In this document: in pieces, positions 27,532 through 37,908 of the stretch | Layout: every line of letters begins with the position of its first letter | Numbering within the stretch: position 1 is the stretch's first letter | NCBI GenBank assembly: GCA_011391495.1 | Contig: JAABQK010000009.1 | Coordinates: forward strand, 37,278-101,277 | Direction: 5' to 3' | DNA length: 64,000 nucleotides | Source: Hydrogenophaga sp. | GTDB taxonomy: Bacteria > Pseudomonadota > Gammaproteobacteria > Burkholderiales > Burkholderiaceae_C | The notes under the pieces: generated by a model | Databases searched by the model: none | The model's input: only the letters and a program-made list of their open reading frames with translations | What the model was told of the DNA's origin: nothing | Made by a program: the position numbers and the translations under genes

Positions 27532-27585
27532 ACAAGGCATTTCCCGTCGAGGCGGGTGATGGTGAACAACTAAGGAAATCGACAG

Positions 27586-28662
27586 ATGTTCTACAGAGAA
27601 AACGGTCAGTTCAAGACCTCCTACCGCGCCGACCAGCAGATCTTCCCGATCGCGCAGGACCGCTGGGTCATCCTCGCGCTGGTCGCCTTCGCCTTCATCG
27701 GCGTGCCGCTGCTGGTGGACGAGTACATGTTCCGCGCCATCCTGATTCCGTTCCTGATCCTGGCGCTGGCCGCCCTGGGCGTGAACATCCTGGTGGGCTA
27801 CTGCGGCCAGATCTCGCTCGGCTCGGGGGCCTTCATGGCGGTGGGTGCCTACATGGCCTACAACACCTACATCCGCATCGAGGGCATGCCGCTGATCGTG
27901 GCGTTGCTGGCGGGCGGTTTCTTTGCCACCCTGGTGGGCATGTTCTTCGGCATCCCCAGCCTGCGCGTGAAAGGCCTGTACCTCGCGGTGGCCACCCTGG
28001 CGGCGCAGTTCTTCTGCGACTGGGCTTTCCTGCGCATCGGCTGGTTCACCAACAACAACGCCTCGGGCTCGGTGTCGGTGGCCAACATGCAGGTCTTCGG
28101 TCTGCCGATCGAAACGCCGCTGCAGAAGTACCTGTTCTGCCTGAGCTTCCTGGTGGTGTTCGGCCTGCTGGCGAAGAACCTGGTGCGCTCGGCCATCGGT
28201 CGCGAGTGGATGGCGATCCGCGACATGGACGTGGCCGCCGCGGTGATCGGCATCCGCCCGATGTACGCCAAGCTCAGCGCCTTCGCCGTGAGCTCCTTCA
28301 TCGTCGGCGTGGCGGGCGCACTCTGGGGCTTTGTGCACCTGGGCGCCTGGGAGCCGGCGGCGTTCTCCATCGACCGCTCGTTCCAGCTGCTGTTCATGGT
28401 GATCATCGGTGGCATGGGTTCCATCATGGGCAGCTTCTTCGGCGCCGCCTTCATCGTGGTGCTGCCCATCTTCCTGAACCAGTTCCTGCCGGCCCTGGGC
28501 GCGCTGTTCGGCGTGGAGATTTCCACCGCCGCGATCTCGCACACCGAGTTCATGCTGTTCGGTGCGCTGATTGTCTGGTTCCTGATCGTGGAACCCCACG
28601 GTCTGGCCAAGCTCTGGAGCATTGGCAAACAGAAGTTGCGGTTGTGGCCTTTCCCGCACTGA
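27586..28662 (+). CDS. livM: Branched-chain amino-acid-type ABC transporter permease LivM
   Basis: A 358-residue permease with a hydrophilic N-terminal stretch of about 20 residues and roughly ten membrane segments. LivM landmarks are NILVGYCGQISLGSGAFMAVGAY, the GREWMAIRDMDVAAAVIGI coupling loop and the C-terminal LIVEPHGLAKLW. It pairs with LivH to form the transmembrane channel. The start at 27586 follows a weak AAGGAA-like site. Confidence 0.93.
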   Translation: MFYRENGQFKTSYRADQQIFPIAQDRWVILALVAFAFIGVPLLVDEYMFRAILIPFLILALAALGVNILVGYCGQISLGSGAFMAVGAYMAYNTYIRIEGMPLIVALLAGGFFATLVGMFFGIPSLRVKGLYLAVATLAAQFFCDWAFLRIGWFTNNNASGSVSVANMQVFGLPIETPLQKYLFCLSFLVVFGLLAKNLVRSAIGREWMAIRDMDVAAAVIGIRPMYAKLSAFAVSSFIVGVAGALWGFVHLGAWEPAAFSIDRSFQLLFMVIIGGMGSIMGSFFGAAFIVVLPIFLNQFLPALGALFGVEISTAAISHTEFMLFGALIVWFLIVEPHGLAKLWSIGKQKLRLWPFPH

Positions 28663-28806
28663 GATCCGCACGGCTGCGATGCGCGGCGAGTAGGGGTGAA
28701 TCCCGATGGGGACATTCCCGATGCGCCCGACCCGCAGACGCGCTGAACTGACGGGCCCCGTGTTTGGTTTGTGTGTGTTTGATTTTTTCCTTAGGAGACA
28801 AACGAG

Positions 28807-30144
28807 ATGAAGCTGCGTAACCTGGTTCTTTCCGTGTCCGTGGTCTGTGCCGGCCTGTCGGCCGCCCTGGTGGCGCCCAGCGCCTTCGCCCAGGCCAAGG
28901 AACAGTTCTTCCCCGGCCTGCCCTACCGCACCGGCGCCTACGCCCCCAACGGCGTGCCATGGGCGAACGGCTACGCCGACTACCTGAAGCTGGTGAACGC
29001 CCGCGGCGGCATCAACGGCGTGAAGATCATCTACGAAGAGTGCGACACCGGCTACGACACCGCCCGTGGCGTGGAATGCTACGAGCGCCTGAAGGGCAAG
29101 CATGGCGGCGCCACGGTGTTCCAGCCGCTGTCCACCGGCATCACCTTCGCCCTGACCGAAAAGGCACCCATCGACAAGATCCCGCTGATCACCGCCGGCT
29201 ACGGCCGCAGCGAGTCGCAGGACGGCGGCGTCTTCAAGTGGAACTTCCCGCTCGCCGGCACCTACTGGCTGGCAGCCGATGCGCTAATCCAGACCATCGG
29301 CAAGAAAGAAGGCGGTCTGGCCAACCTCAAGGGCAAGAAGATCGCACTGGTCTACCACGACAGCCCCTACGGCAAGGAGCCCATCCCCGTGCTGCAGGAG
29401 CGCGCCGCCTCGCACGGCTTCACGCTCCAGCTGCTGCCCGTGACCGCGCCCGGCATTGAACAGAAATCGACCTGGCTGCAGGTGCGCCAGAGCCGCCCCG
29501 ACTACGTGCTGCTCTGGGGCTGGGGCGTGATGAACTCCACCGCCCTGAAGGAAGCACAAGCCACCGGTTACCCGCGCGAGAAGATGTACGGTGTGTGGTG
29601 GTCGGGTGCCGAGCCCGATGTGAAGGACGTCGGCATGGGCGCCAAGGGCTACAACGCCGTGACCATGCAGCACGGCGCCGAACCGAACTCGGCCGTGGTG
29701 AAGGAAATCCTGGAGAAGGTGCACGGCAAGGGCCAGGGCACGGGTCCGAAGGAAGAAGTGGGCTCGGTGCTGTACATGCGCGGTGCCATGAGCGCCATGA
29801 TGGCCGTGGAAGGCGTGCGCGCTGCGCAGGAGCGCTACGGCAAGGGCAAGTGGGTCAGCGCCGAGCAGGCCCGTTGGGGTTACGAGAACCTGAATCTGAC
29901 GCAGCCCAAGCTCGATGCGCTGGGCTTCAAGGGCGTGATGCGCCCCATCTCCACCAGCTGCCAGGACCACATGGGTTCGAGCTGGGCCCGCGTGCACACC
30001 TGGGACGGCAGCAAGTGGGAGTTCACCAGCGACTGGCTGCAGGCCGATGAGCAGATCCTCAAGCCCATGGTCAAGGCTGCGGCCGACAAGTACGCCGCCG
30101 AGAAGAAGCTGACGCGCCGCTCCGCAGCGGACTGCCAGTCTTGA
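28807..30144 (+). CDS. livK: Periplasmic substrate-binding protein of the liv-type transporter
   Basis: A 445-residue type I periplasmic binding protein with a signal peptide cleaved after about residue 28 (PSAFAQA). The mature protein starts with FFPGLPYRTGAYAPNGVPWANGYADY, unlike leucine-binding LivJ/K, and resembles the branched-chain-like receptors found next to acyl-CoA ligases. A TAGYGRSES and a VYHDSPYGKEPIPVLQE segment mark the two lobes. A GGAG site precedes the start, and a 144-base leader separates it from livM. The ligand is probably an aromatic or other carboxylate; this is inference from the neighbours. Confidence 0.85.
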   Translation: MKLRNLVLSVSVVCAGLSAALVAPSAFAQAKEQFFPGLPYRTGAYAPNGVPWANGYADYLKLVNARGGINGVKIIYEECDTGYDTARGVECYERLKGKHGGATVFQPLSTGITFALTEKAPIDKIPLITAGYGRSESQDGGVFKWNFPLAGTYWLAADALIQTIGKKEGGLANLKGKKIALVYHDSPYGKEPIPVLQERAASHGFTLQLLPVTAPGIEQKSTWLQVRQSRPDYVLLWGWGVMNSTALKEAQATGYPREKMYGVWWSGAEPDVKDVGMGAKGYNAVTMQHGAEPNSAVVKEILEKVHGKGQGTGPKEEVGSVLYMRGAMSAMMAVEGVRAAQERYGKGKWVSAEQARWGYENLNLTQPKLDALGFKGVMRPISTSCQDHMGSSWARVHTWDGSKWEFTSDWLQADEQILKPMVKAAADKYAAEKKLTRRSAADCQS

Positions 30145-30225
30145 CCCACCCCCGCCGCGCTTTGCGCGACCCCCTCAAGGGGGCGACACCATCGGCCCGG
30201 CAAAGCCGGTTCCGCGGTGTCCCTT
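30145..30225 (+). repeat. Interspersed intergenic repeat copy
   Basis: Complete copy: CACCCCCGCCGCGC, CCCCCTCAAGGGGG hairpin and GCCCGGCAAAGCCGGTTCCGCGG. It directly follows the livK stop, before livF. Confidence 0.85.
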
Positions 30226-30326
30226 GACCGGGTCATCGCATGCGTGGCGGGTCTCTGCGGCTGAGTTCAGCCGCCATCCACAAGACCGGCGCGCCGCGTC
30301 TTGTGAATGGTTCACAAGGAAACACC

Positions 30327-31139
30327 ATGAGCACCACACCCAACATCGTTCTCAACGTCAACGGCATCGAGGTCATCTACAACCACGTGATCCTGGTGCT
30401 CAAGGGCGTGTCGCTCAACGTGCCGCAGGGCAAGATCGCCGCCATTCTGGGTGGCAACGGCGCGGGCAAGACGACCACGCTGCGCGCGATCTCCAACCTG
30501 CTCAAGGCCGAGCGCGGCGAGGTCACCAAGGGCAGCATCGAGCTGCGCGGCGAACGCATTGAAAACCTCACGCCGGCCGATCTGGTGAACCGCGGCGTGG
30601 TGCAGGTGATGGAAGGCCGGCACTGCTTTGCCCACCTGACCATCGAGGAGAACCTCATGACGGGTTCGTACACCCGCAAGGACAAAGGCGAGATCGCGGC
30701 CAACCTGGACAAGGTGTACACCTACTTTCCGCGCCTCAAGACCCGGCGCACCAGCCAGGCCGCCTACACCTCGGGCGGCGAACAGCAGATGTGCGCCATC
30801 GGCCGCGCGCTGATGACCAACCCCAGCGTGATGCTGCTCGACGAGCCCTCGATGGGCCTGGCGCCGCAGATCGTGGAAGAGGTGTTCGAGATCGTGAAGG
30901 ACCTCAACACCAAGGAGAAGGTCACCTTCCTGCTGGCCGAGCAGAACACCAACATGGCCCTGAAATACGCCGACTACGGCTACATCATGGAGAGTGGCCG
31001 CATCGTGATGGACGGCGCCGCCAGCGACCTGCGCAACAACGAGGACGTCAAGGAGTTCTACCTCGGCATGGGTGGTGGCGAACGCAAGTCGTTCAAGGAT
31101 GTGAAGAGCTACAAGCGCAGGAAGCGCTGGCTCGCCTAA
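30327..31139 (+). CDS. livF: Branched-chain amino-acid-type ABC transporter ATPase LivF
   Basis: A 270-residue ATPase with Walker [11 protein letters not shown], the LivF marker GVVQVMEGRHCFAHLTIEEN, signature TSGGEQQMCAIGRAL and Walker B LLDEPSMGLAP. The H-loop appears as LLAEQNTNMAL, with Gln in place of His as is usual in LivF. A basic C-terminal tail of about 25 residues (KSYKRRKRW) is longer than in E. coli. ATG 30327 has an AAGGAA site. It completes the importer encoded by livGHMK. Confidence 0.92.
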   Translation: MSTTPNIVLNVNGIEVIYNHVILVLKGVSLNVPQGKIAAILGGNGAGKTTTLRAISNLLKAERGEVTKGSIELRGERIENLTPADLVNRGVVQVMEGRHCFAHLTIEENLMTGSYTRKDKGEIAANLDKVYTYFPRLKTRRTSQAAYTSGGEQQMCAIGRALMTNPSVMLLDEPSMGLAPQIVEEVFEIVKDLNTKEKVTFLLAEQNTNMALKYADYGYIMESGRIVMDGAASDLRNNEDVKEFYLGMGGGERKSFKDVKSYKRRKRWLA

Positions 31140-31143
31140 AAGA

Positions 31144-31228
31144 AACACCCCCGCGCCGCCTGCGGCGTCACACCCTCAAGGGGGCGGCGCTGGCGGCCCG
31201 GCAAAGCCGGTTCCGCGGCGCCCTCGAT
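31144..31228 (+). repeat. Interspersed intergenic repeat copy
   Basis: Complete copy: CACCCCCGCGCCGCCTGCGGCG, CCCTCAAGGGGG hairpin and GGCCCGGCAAAGCCGGTTCCGCGG. It fills the spacer between livF and the PaaK-like ligase. Confidence 0.85.
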
Positions 31229-31264
31229 TGAAGGCACTTCACTCTCATCTTTGTGGTTCTCGAT

Positions 31265-32512
31265 ATGACCGACTTCTTCGACGCTCTGGAAACCCGCTCC
31301 CCTGATCAGCGTGAAGCCGCTCAGATGGCGGCATTGCCGGGTCAGCTGGCCCATGCCAAGCAGAACAGCGCGGCGTTCGCCGACATCCTTCGCGACATCG
31401 ACGTCTCGGCCATCAACAGCCGCGCCGCGCTCACGCGCATCCCGGTCACGCGCAAGAGCGAGTTGCTGGAGCGCCAGAAGGCCAAGCGGCAACACGACGC
31501 CTTCGGCGGCTTCTCAGCGCTGGTGCGTGGCCCGGCCATGTCGCGCATCTTCGCCAGCCCAGGTCCGATCTACGAACCCGAAGGCGCCACCCGCGACTAC
31601 TGGCGTGCCGGGCGTGCGCTGTTCGCCGCCGGTTTCCGCGCCGGCGAGCTGGTGCACAACAGCTTCAGCTACCACATGACGCCGGGCGCCTTCATCCTGG
31701 AATCGGGCGCGCATGCCGTCGGCTGCACCGTGTTCCCCGGTGGTGTGGGCCAGACCGAGCAGCAGCTCGAAGCCATGGTCGACCTCAAGCCAGACGCCTA
31801 CACCGGCACGCCCAGCTTTTTGCGCATCCTGTTGGAGAAAGCCCAGGAGACCAGCACTGACATCCGCTGCCTGACCAAGGCCTCGGTCGGTGGCGAAGCC
31901 TGCCCGCCGAGCCTGACGGCCTGGTTCAAGGAGCGCGGCGTGGACGTGTACCAGACCTATGCCACCGCCGATCTGGGCCTGGTGGCCTACGAGACCGGCT
32001 CCCGCGAAGGCCTGGTGCTCGACGAAGGCGTGATCGTCGAGATCGTGCGCCCGGGCACCGGCACGCCCGTGCCCGACGGCGAAGTGGGCGAGCTGGTGGT
32101 GACCTCGCTCAACCCGGCCTACCCGCTGATCCGCTTCGGCACCGGCGACCTCTCGGCCATCCTGAGCGGCACCTGCCCCACCGGCCGCACCGCGCCGCGC
32201 ATCAAGGGCTGGATGGGCCGCGCCGACCAGACCACCAAGATCAAGGGCATGTTCGTGCACCCCTCGCAGGTGGCCGAGATCGCGCGGCGCTTTCCGCAGG
32301 TGCGCAAGGCGCGCCTGGTGGTCAGCGGCGAAATGGCCAAAGACCAGATGTGCCTGCAGGTGGAAGCCACCGAGGTGGGGGACGGCCTGCGCGAGCAGCT
32401 GGAGGCTGCCATGCGCGAGGTGACCAAGCTGCGCGGCGAGGTGCAGGTGGTTCGCCCGGGCAGCCTGCCCAACGACGGCAAGGTGATCGAGGACGCCCGC
32501 AGCTACCAATAG
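31265..32512 (+). CDS. Divergent phenylacetate-CoA-ligase-like (PaaK family) protein
   Basis: A 415-residue member of the PaaK-type adenylate-forming family. It has the central TGTPSFLRILLEKA, SVGGEACPP and YATADLGLVAYET segments, a C-terminal GRADQTTKIKGMFVHPSQV hinge, and a Lys in LPNDGKVIED that may be the catalytic lysine. The usual Ser/Thr/Gly-rich phosphate loop (SSGTTGKP) is replaced by FASPGPIYEPEGA, so activity may differ. Its place directly after livF suggests CoA activation of, or a regulatory role with, the imported acid. ATG 31265 is chosen; a GTG 12 bases earlier is possible. Confidence 0.8.
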   Translation: MTDFFDALETRSPDQREAAQMAALPGQLAHAKQNSAAFADILRDIDVSAINSRAALTRIPVTRKSELLERQKAKRQHDAFGGFSALVRGPAMSRIFASPGPIYEPEGATRDYWRAGRALFAAGFRAGELVHNSFSYHMTPGAFILESGAHAVGCTVFPGGVGQTEQQLEAMVDLKPDAYTGTPSFLRILLEKAQETSTDIRCLTKASVGGEACPPSLTAWFKERGVDVYQTYATADLGLVAYETGSREGLVLDEGVIVEIVRPGTGTPVPDGEVGELVVTSLNPAYPLIRFGTGDLSAILSGTCPTGRTAPRIKGWMGRADQTTKIKGMFVHPSQVAEIARRFPQVRKARLVVSGEMAKDQMCLQVEATEVGDGLREQLEAAMREVTKLRGEVQVVRPGSLPNDGKVIEDARSYQ

Positions 32513-32663
32513 GCCGCCCGGCCTTCGCATCGGCGCCCCACCGGGGTCGCCCGGCCAGGGCCGGCAAAGGGTTTCCCCTCCCTGCCGGCTAAGTAATTTC
32601 CGCGATTTCCGACCTGCTGGCAGGGACTACGATGCCGTGATTCCTCAACCTCTGGAGCACCCC

Positions 32664-33647
32664 GTGAAAAAGATCCTCGCCCTGGCCCTGACGGCCGCTG
32701 TCTCAGCTGGTGCCTTTGCCCAGGCTTTCCCGAGCAAGCCCATCACGCTCGTGGTGCCCTTCGCCGCCGGTGGTCCGACCGACCTGGTGGCCCGCCAGCT
32801 GGCCGAGGCCCTGCGCAAGCCGCTGGGTGGCGCCAGCGTGGTGGTGGAAAACGCCGCCGGTGCCGGTGGCACCATCGGTGCGACCAAGGTCGCGCGCGCC
32901 GCGCCCGACGGCCACACCCTGCTGGTGTGGCACATCGGCATGGCCGCCACCGCCGGCCTGTACCGCAAGCTGCAGTACAACGCACTGGAAGACTTCGAGT
33001 ACCTGGGCATGATCAACGACGTGCCCATGACCCTGCTGGGCGCGCCCAAGCTGCCCGCCAACACCTACCGCGACTTCGAGAACTACATCCGCGCCAACGG
33101 CGGCAAGCTCAACCTGGCCCATGCCGGCCTGGGATCTGCGTCGCACCTGTGCGGCCTGATGTGGCAGTCGGCCGTGAAGCTCGACAAGTCCATGACCACC
33201 ATCGCCTACCGCGGCACCGGCCCGGCCATGAACGACCTGATCGGCGGCCAGGTGGACGTGATGTGCGACCAGACCACCAACACCACGAGCCAGATCGAGG
33301 CGGGCCGCGTCAAGGCCTTTGCCGTGACCACCGCCAAGCCGCTGTCGGGTCACAAGCTGCTCAAGGACTACCCCTCGCTGCAGGAAATGGGCCTCAAGGG
33401 CTTCAACCTGACCATCTGGCACGCCATGTACGCGCCCAAGGGCACGCCGGCCGACGTGACGAAGAAACTCAACGATGCACTCAAGGTGGCCCTGAAGGAT
33501 CCTGAATTCATCAAGAAGCAGGAAGCCCTGGGCGCCGTGGTGGTCACGGACAACCGCGTCACGCCCGCGGGCCACAAGGCCTTCGTGGCTGGCGAAATCA
33601 CCAAACTCAAGACCGTGATCGACGCAGCCGGCCAGTTTGCCGACTGA
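32664..33647 (+). CDS. Tripartite tricarboxylate transporter receptor (TctC/Bug family)
   Basis: A 327-residue periplasmic binding protein with signal peptide cleaved near AFAQA (about residue 20). The Bug landmarks are FPSKPITLVVPFAAGGPTDLVAR, the GAGGTIGATKVARAAPDGHTLL block and the IAYRGTGPAMNDLIGGQVDVM segment, where carboxylates are bound. The GTG start at 32664 has a CTGGAG site. No tctA or tctB gene is nearby, so the receptor is orphan, as is common in Burkholderiales. A strong terminator follows at 33681. Confidence 0.9.
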   Translation: MKKILALALTAAVSAGAFAQAFPSKPITLVVPFAAGGPTDLVARQLAEALRKPLGGASVVVENAAGAGGTIGATKVARAAPDGHTLLVWHIGMAATAGLYRKLQYNALEDFEYLGMINDVPMTLLGAPKLPANTYRDFENYIRANGGKLNLAHAGLGSASHLCGLMWQSAVKLDKSMTTIAYRGTGPAMNDLIGGQVDVMCDQTTNTTSQIEAGRVKAFAVTTAKPLSGHKLLKDYPSLQEMGLKGFNLTIWHAMYAPKGTPADVTKKLNDALKVALKDPEFIKKQEALGAVVVTDNRVTPAGHKAFVAGEITKLKTVIDAAGQFAD

Positions 33648-33680
33648 AGCTCACGAAAGGGCCATAGGCCCACGCGACCC

Positions 33681-33706
33681 AGCCGCCCCGAGGGGCGGCT
33701 TTTTTT
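33681..33706 (+). terminator. Intrinsic terminator after the first TctC gene
   Basis: AGCCGCCC-CGAG-GGGCGGCT forms a perfect 8-bp stem with a 4-base loop, followed by seven T residues. It lies 33 bases after the stop. Confidence 0.9.
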
Positions 33707-33792
33707 CGTCCATCTGCTGTCACCTCGGCGGCGGCTGGTATTTGTGCGTCTGCTGACAATGACTGCGTTCGACACCCCAACTGGAGACACGC

Positions 33793-34800
33793 ATGCACAC
33801 AAGACTCAGCCGCCGCCACGGCATAGCTGCCCTCGCCGCGTTCTGCACCGCACTCGCCCTTCCATGCGTGGCCACCGCACAGCCCGCCTGGCCCGTCAAG
33901 CCCGTGCGCATCGTCGTCCCGTTTGCACCGGGTGGCACCACCGACATCCTCGCGCGCGTGCTGGCGCCCGAGCTGAGCAAGGCCCTGGGCCAGCCTTTCG
34001 TGGTGGACAACAAGGGCGGCGCCGGCGGCAACATCGGCGCCGAACTGGTGGCGAAATCGCCGGCCGACGGCTACACCGTGCTCATGGGCACGGTGGGCAC
34101 ACATGGCATCAACAAATCGCTCTACAGCAAGCTGCCCTACGACCCGCAGAAGGACTTTGCGCCGATCACCCTGGTGGCCGGCGTGCCCAACGTGATGGTG
34201 ATGAACGCCAGGCGTGCCCAGGAACTCGGCATCAGCAGCGTGCCCGACTTCGTGCGCTACGCCAAGGCACACCCGGGCCAGCTCAACATGGCGTCCAGCG
34301 GCAACGGCACCTCGATCCACCTGGCGGGTGAGCTCTTCAAGAGCCGCACCGGCATCTTCATGACGCACATCCCCTACCGCGGCTCCGGACCGGCCATGAA
34401 GGACCTGATCGGTGGCCAGATGGACGTGATGTTCGACAACCTGCCCTCCGCCATGCCGCACATCCAGTCGGGCAGCCTGAAGGCTTTTGCGGTCACCAGC
34501 GGTGTGCGCTCGGCCGCACTGCCCGACCTGCCCACCGTGGCCGACGCAGCCCAGCTGCCGGGCTTCGAGGCCAGTTCGTGGTTTGGCCTGCTGGCCCCGG
34601 CGGGCACGCCACCCGACATCGTCAACCGCCTGCAGCAGGAAACCGCCAGGGCGCTGGCCCTGCCTGGCGTGAAGGAACGCCTGCTCACCCAGGGCGCCAT
34701 CCCCAGCGGCAACACACCGCAGGAATTCGGCCGCCTGATCGACGCCGAGATCGGCAAATGGGCGGTGGTGGTGAAGGCCTCTGGCGCACGGGTGGACTGA
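33793..34800 (+). CDS. Second tripartite tricarboxylate transporter receptor (TctC/Bug family)
   Basis: A 335-residue periplasmic binding protein, signal peptide cleaved near VATAQ (about residue 29). It contains [46 protein letters not shown] and [22 protein letters not shown]. It is clearly diverged from the receptor just upstream, so the pair is an old duplication or separate acquisition and probably binds a different ligand. It is separated from that gene by a terminator and has its own promoter region. Orphan, with no membrane components nearby. Confidence 0.9.
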   Translation: MHTRLSRRHGIAALAAFCTALALPCVATAQPAWPVKPVRIVVPFAPGGTTDILARVLAPELSKALGQPFVVDNKGGAGGNIGAELVAKSPADGYTVLMGTVGTHGINKSLYSKLPYDPQKDFAPITLVAGVPNVMVMNARRAQELGISSVPDFVRYAKAHPGQLNMASSGNGTSIHLAGELFKSRTGIFMTHIPYRGSGPAMKDLIGGQMDVMFDNLPSAMPHIQSGSLKAFAVTSGVRSAALPDLPTVADAAQLPGFEASSWFGLLAPAGTPPDIVNRLQQETARALALPGVKERLLTQGAIPSGNTPQEFGRLIDAEIGKWAVVVKASGARVD

Positions 34801-34875
34801 ACCCAGCCGCACCCCGATCCAGCATCATGGTCCCCGCCTGCCGTGCGGGCGCATGTTCACGGGCATGAGGGCGCC

Positions 34876-35202
34876 TCAGACGCCCCAGACCACTTCGACG
34901 CCTGCTTTCTCACAGCGCTGCAGCATTTCGATGAAAGGGGTGCTGCGCAGGCGCAGGCTCACCACCGCGAACTCGGGCTCGGGCTCCCCCTGGGCCTGAG
35001 CCTCTTCGCGCAGCCGCTTCTGCTCGGCCTCCTCCAGCACCACCGCATCGCGCAGCGCCTGAACAGCTGCCGGCATCTGCTGCGGCAGGATGATGCCCGG
35101 CCCACTGGGGTCCTTGCCGAGGATCTCCAGCATCCGCTGGCCATCGGGCTCCAGCATCACCAGATCACCGGTCTCGCGGGATTTGAATCGGTACAGGGAC
35201 AT
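34876..35202 (-). CDS. DUF1840 domain protein
   Basis: A 108-residue cytosolic protein of the DUF1840 family, known to me only as conserved in Betaproteobacteria. It begins with LYRFKSRETGDLVMLEPDGQR and has a central PAAVQALRDAVV helix, a Glu/Gln-rich linker and an ending FIEMLQRCEKAGVEVVWGV. The start at 35202 has an excellent AAGGAGGT ribosome-binding site; the in-frame ATG 27 bases upstream is less well placed. Function unknown. Confidence 0.88.
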   Translation of the reverse strand: MSLYRFKSRETGDLVMLEPDGQRMLEILGKDPSGPGIILPQQMPAAVQALRDAVVLEEAEQKRLREEAQAQGEPEPEFAVVSLRLRSTPFIEMLQRCEKAGVEVVWGV

Positions 35203-35325
35203 ATCAACCTCCTTGATGAATGGTTTCATTCTTGCACCAATGCAGGCGAGCCAACACCGACCAGATCAAACAGGCAAGGGTTATCCCGGTTGGCAGCCTA
35301 TATTTCAGACCTAAACTAATTAACC

Positions 35326-35826
35326 ATGAACACCTTGCTGGATCTTGAAGCCCGAGCCCACAGCGAACACGCACAGGAGCTGCGCCTGTGGCTGCGCCTG
35401 CTGACCTGCTCGCAGCTGATCGAAAAGCGCGTGCGGGCCGGCCTGCGCGAGCAGTTCGACACCACGCTGCCGCGCTTCGACCTGATGGCCCAGCTGGAGC
35501 GGCACCCCGAGGGCCTGAAGATGAAAGAACTGTCGCACCGGCTCATGGTCACCGGAGGCAACGTCACCGGCATCACCGACCAGCTCGTGGCCGAAGGCCT
35601 GGTGGAGCGTATGGCTGTCGAGGGCGACCGTCGTGCCTTCCTGGTGCGCCTCACGCCCGAGGGCCGCAGCGCCTTCGAGCGCATGGCCACGCAGCACGAA
35701 CAATGGATCGTCGAGGCATTCGACGGACTGCCGCCGCGCGACCTGGACCAGCTGCACAAGCTGCTGGGCAAGGTCAAACAACACCAGCTGGACCTGAATC
35801 AGCGCCTGGGCTCCGAGGCAGAGTGA
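35326..35826 (+). CDS. MarR-family transcriptional regulator of the downstream CoA operon
   Basis: A 166-residue winged-helix regulator. The recognition helix region is [24 protein letters not shown], followed by the wing [20 protein letters not shown]. There is no conserved reactive Cys like that of OhrR (single Cys near residue 28), so an aromatic acid or its CoA thioester is the more likely effector. It begins an operon: the hydratase gene starts 7 bases after its stop. The AT-rich stretch just upstream (AAACTAATTAACC) could hold its operator. Confidence 0.88.
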   Translation: MNTLLDLEARAHSEHAQELRLWLRLLTCSQLIEKRVRAGLREQFDTTLPRFDLMAQLERHPEGLKMKELSHRLMVTGGNVTGITDQLVAEGLVERMAVEGDRRAFLVRLTPEGRSAFERMATQHEQWIVEAFDGLPPRDLDQLHKLLGKVKQHQLDLNQRLGSEAE

Positions 35827-35833
35827 AAACACC

Positions 35834-36688
35834 ATGAAACACCCCATCCCCGACCACAACCCCATGCGCGGCCAATACACGGCCCTGGCCGACCGCACAC
35901 CGCGACACTTCTCGCTCAGCGTGCAGGACGGTGTGGCCACTGTCACGCTCAACCGCCCCGAGCGCAAGAACCCGCTCACGTTCGACTCCTACGCCGAACT
36001 TCGCGACTGGTTCCTGGACCTGCAGCGCGCCACCGACATCAAGGCCGTGGTGCTCACCGGTGCGGGCGGCAACTTCTGCTCGGGGGGCGACGTGCACGAA
36101 ATCATCGGCCCGCTCACGAAGATGAGCATGCCCGAGCTGCTGGCCTTCACCCGCATGACCGGCGCGCTGGTGAGCGCCATGCGCGCCTGCCCGCAACCCA
36201 TCGTGGCCGCGCTGGACGGCGTGTGCGCCGGCGCCGGTGCCATGATGGCGCTGGCCTCCGACCTGCGCCTGGGCACGCCGGCGGCCACCGTCGCCTTCCT
36301 GTTCACCCGTGTCGGGCTGGCTGGTGCCGACATGGGCGCCTGTGCCCTGCTGCCGCGCATGATCGGCCAGGGCCGCGCGAGCGAACTGCTGTTCACCGGC
36401 CGCGCCATGACAGCACCAGAAGGCCACGCCTGGGGTTTCTTCAACGCGCTGCATGCAAGCGATGCCTTGCTGCCCGCGGCGCACAAGCTCGCAGCACAAC
36501 TGGCGCAGGGCCCGACTTTCGCGCACGGCATGACCAAGACCATGCTGCACCAGGAATGGGCCATGACGCTGGACCAGGCCATCGAAGCCGAAGCGCAGGC
36601 GCAGGCGATCTGCATGCAGACGCAGGACTTCCGTCGGGCCTATGAAGCTTTCGCAGCGAAGCAGCGCCCCCAGTTCGAGGGCGATTGA
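35834..36688 (+). CDS. Enoyl-CoA hydratase/isomerase family protein
   Basis: A 284-residue crotonase-fold enzyme acting on a CoA thioester. The oxyanion-hole segments are visible as [15 protein letters not shown] (about 76-90) and [18 protein letters not shown] (about 131-148). The region that holds the catalytic acids in true hydratases reads [19 protein letters not shown], so the reaction may be hydration, ring modification or isomerisation. It lies between the MarR gene and an acyl-CoA dehydrogenase whose start is one base after its stop. Confidence 0.88.
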   Translation: MKHPIPDHNPMRGQYTALADRTPRHFSLSVQDGVATVTLNRPERKNPLTFDSYAELRDWFLDLQRATDIKAVVLTGAGGNFCSGGDVHEIIGPLTKMSMPELLAFTRMTGALVSAMRACPQPIVAALDGVCAGAGAMMALASDLRLGTPAATVAFLFTRVGLAGADMGACALLPRMIGQGRASELLFTGRAMTAPEGHAWGFFNALHASDALLPAAHKLAAQLAQGPTFAHGMTKTMLHQEWAMTLDQAIEAEAQAQAICMQTQDFRRAYEAFAAKQRPQFEGD

Positions 36689-36689
36689 G

Positions 36690-37895
<1,206 letters not shown>

Positions 37896-37908
37896 CCCGG
37901 AGACCCGC

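Noticed and set aside
26473..29103. 876-codon minus-strand open frame across livH-livM
   Set aside because: Antisense to two convincing permeases; dominated by His/Gln/Glu/Asp, no domain.
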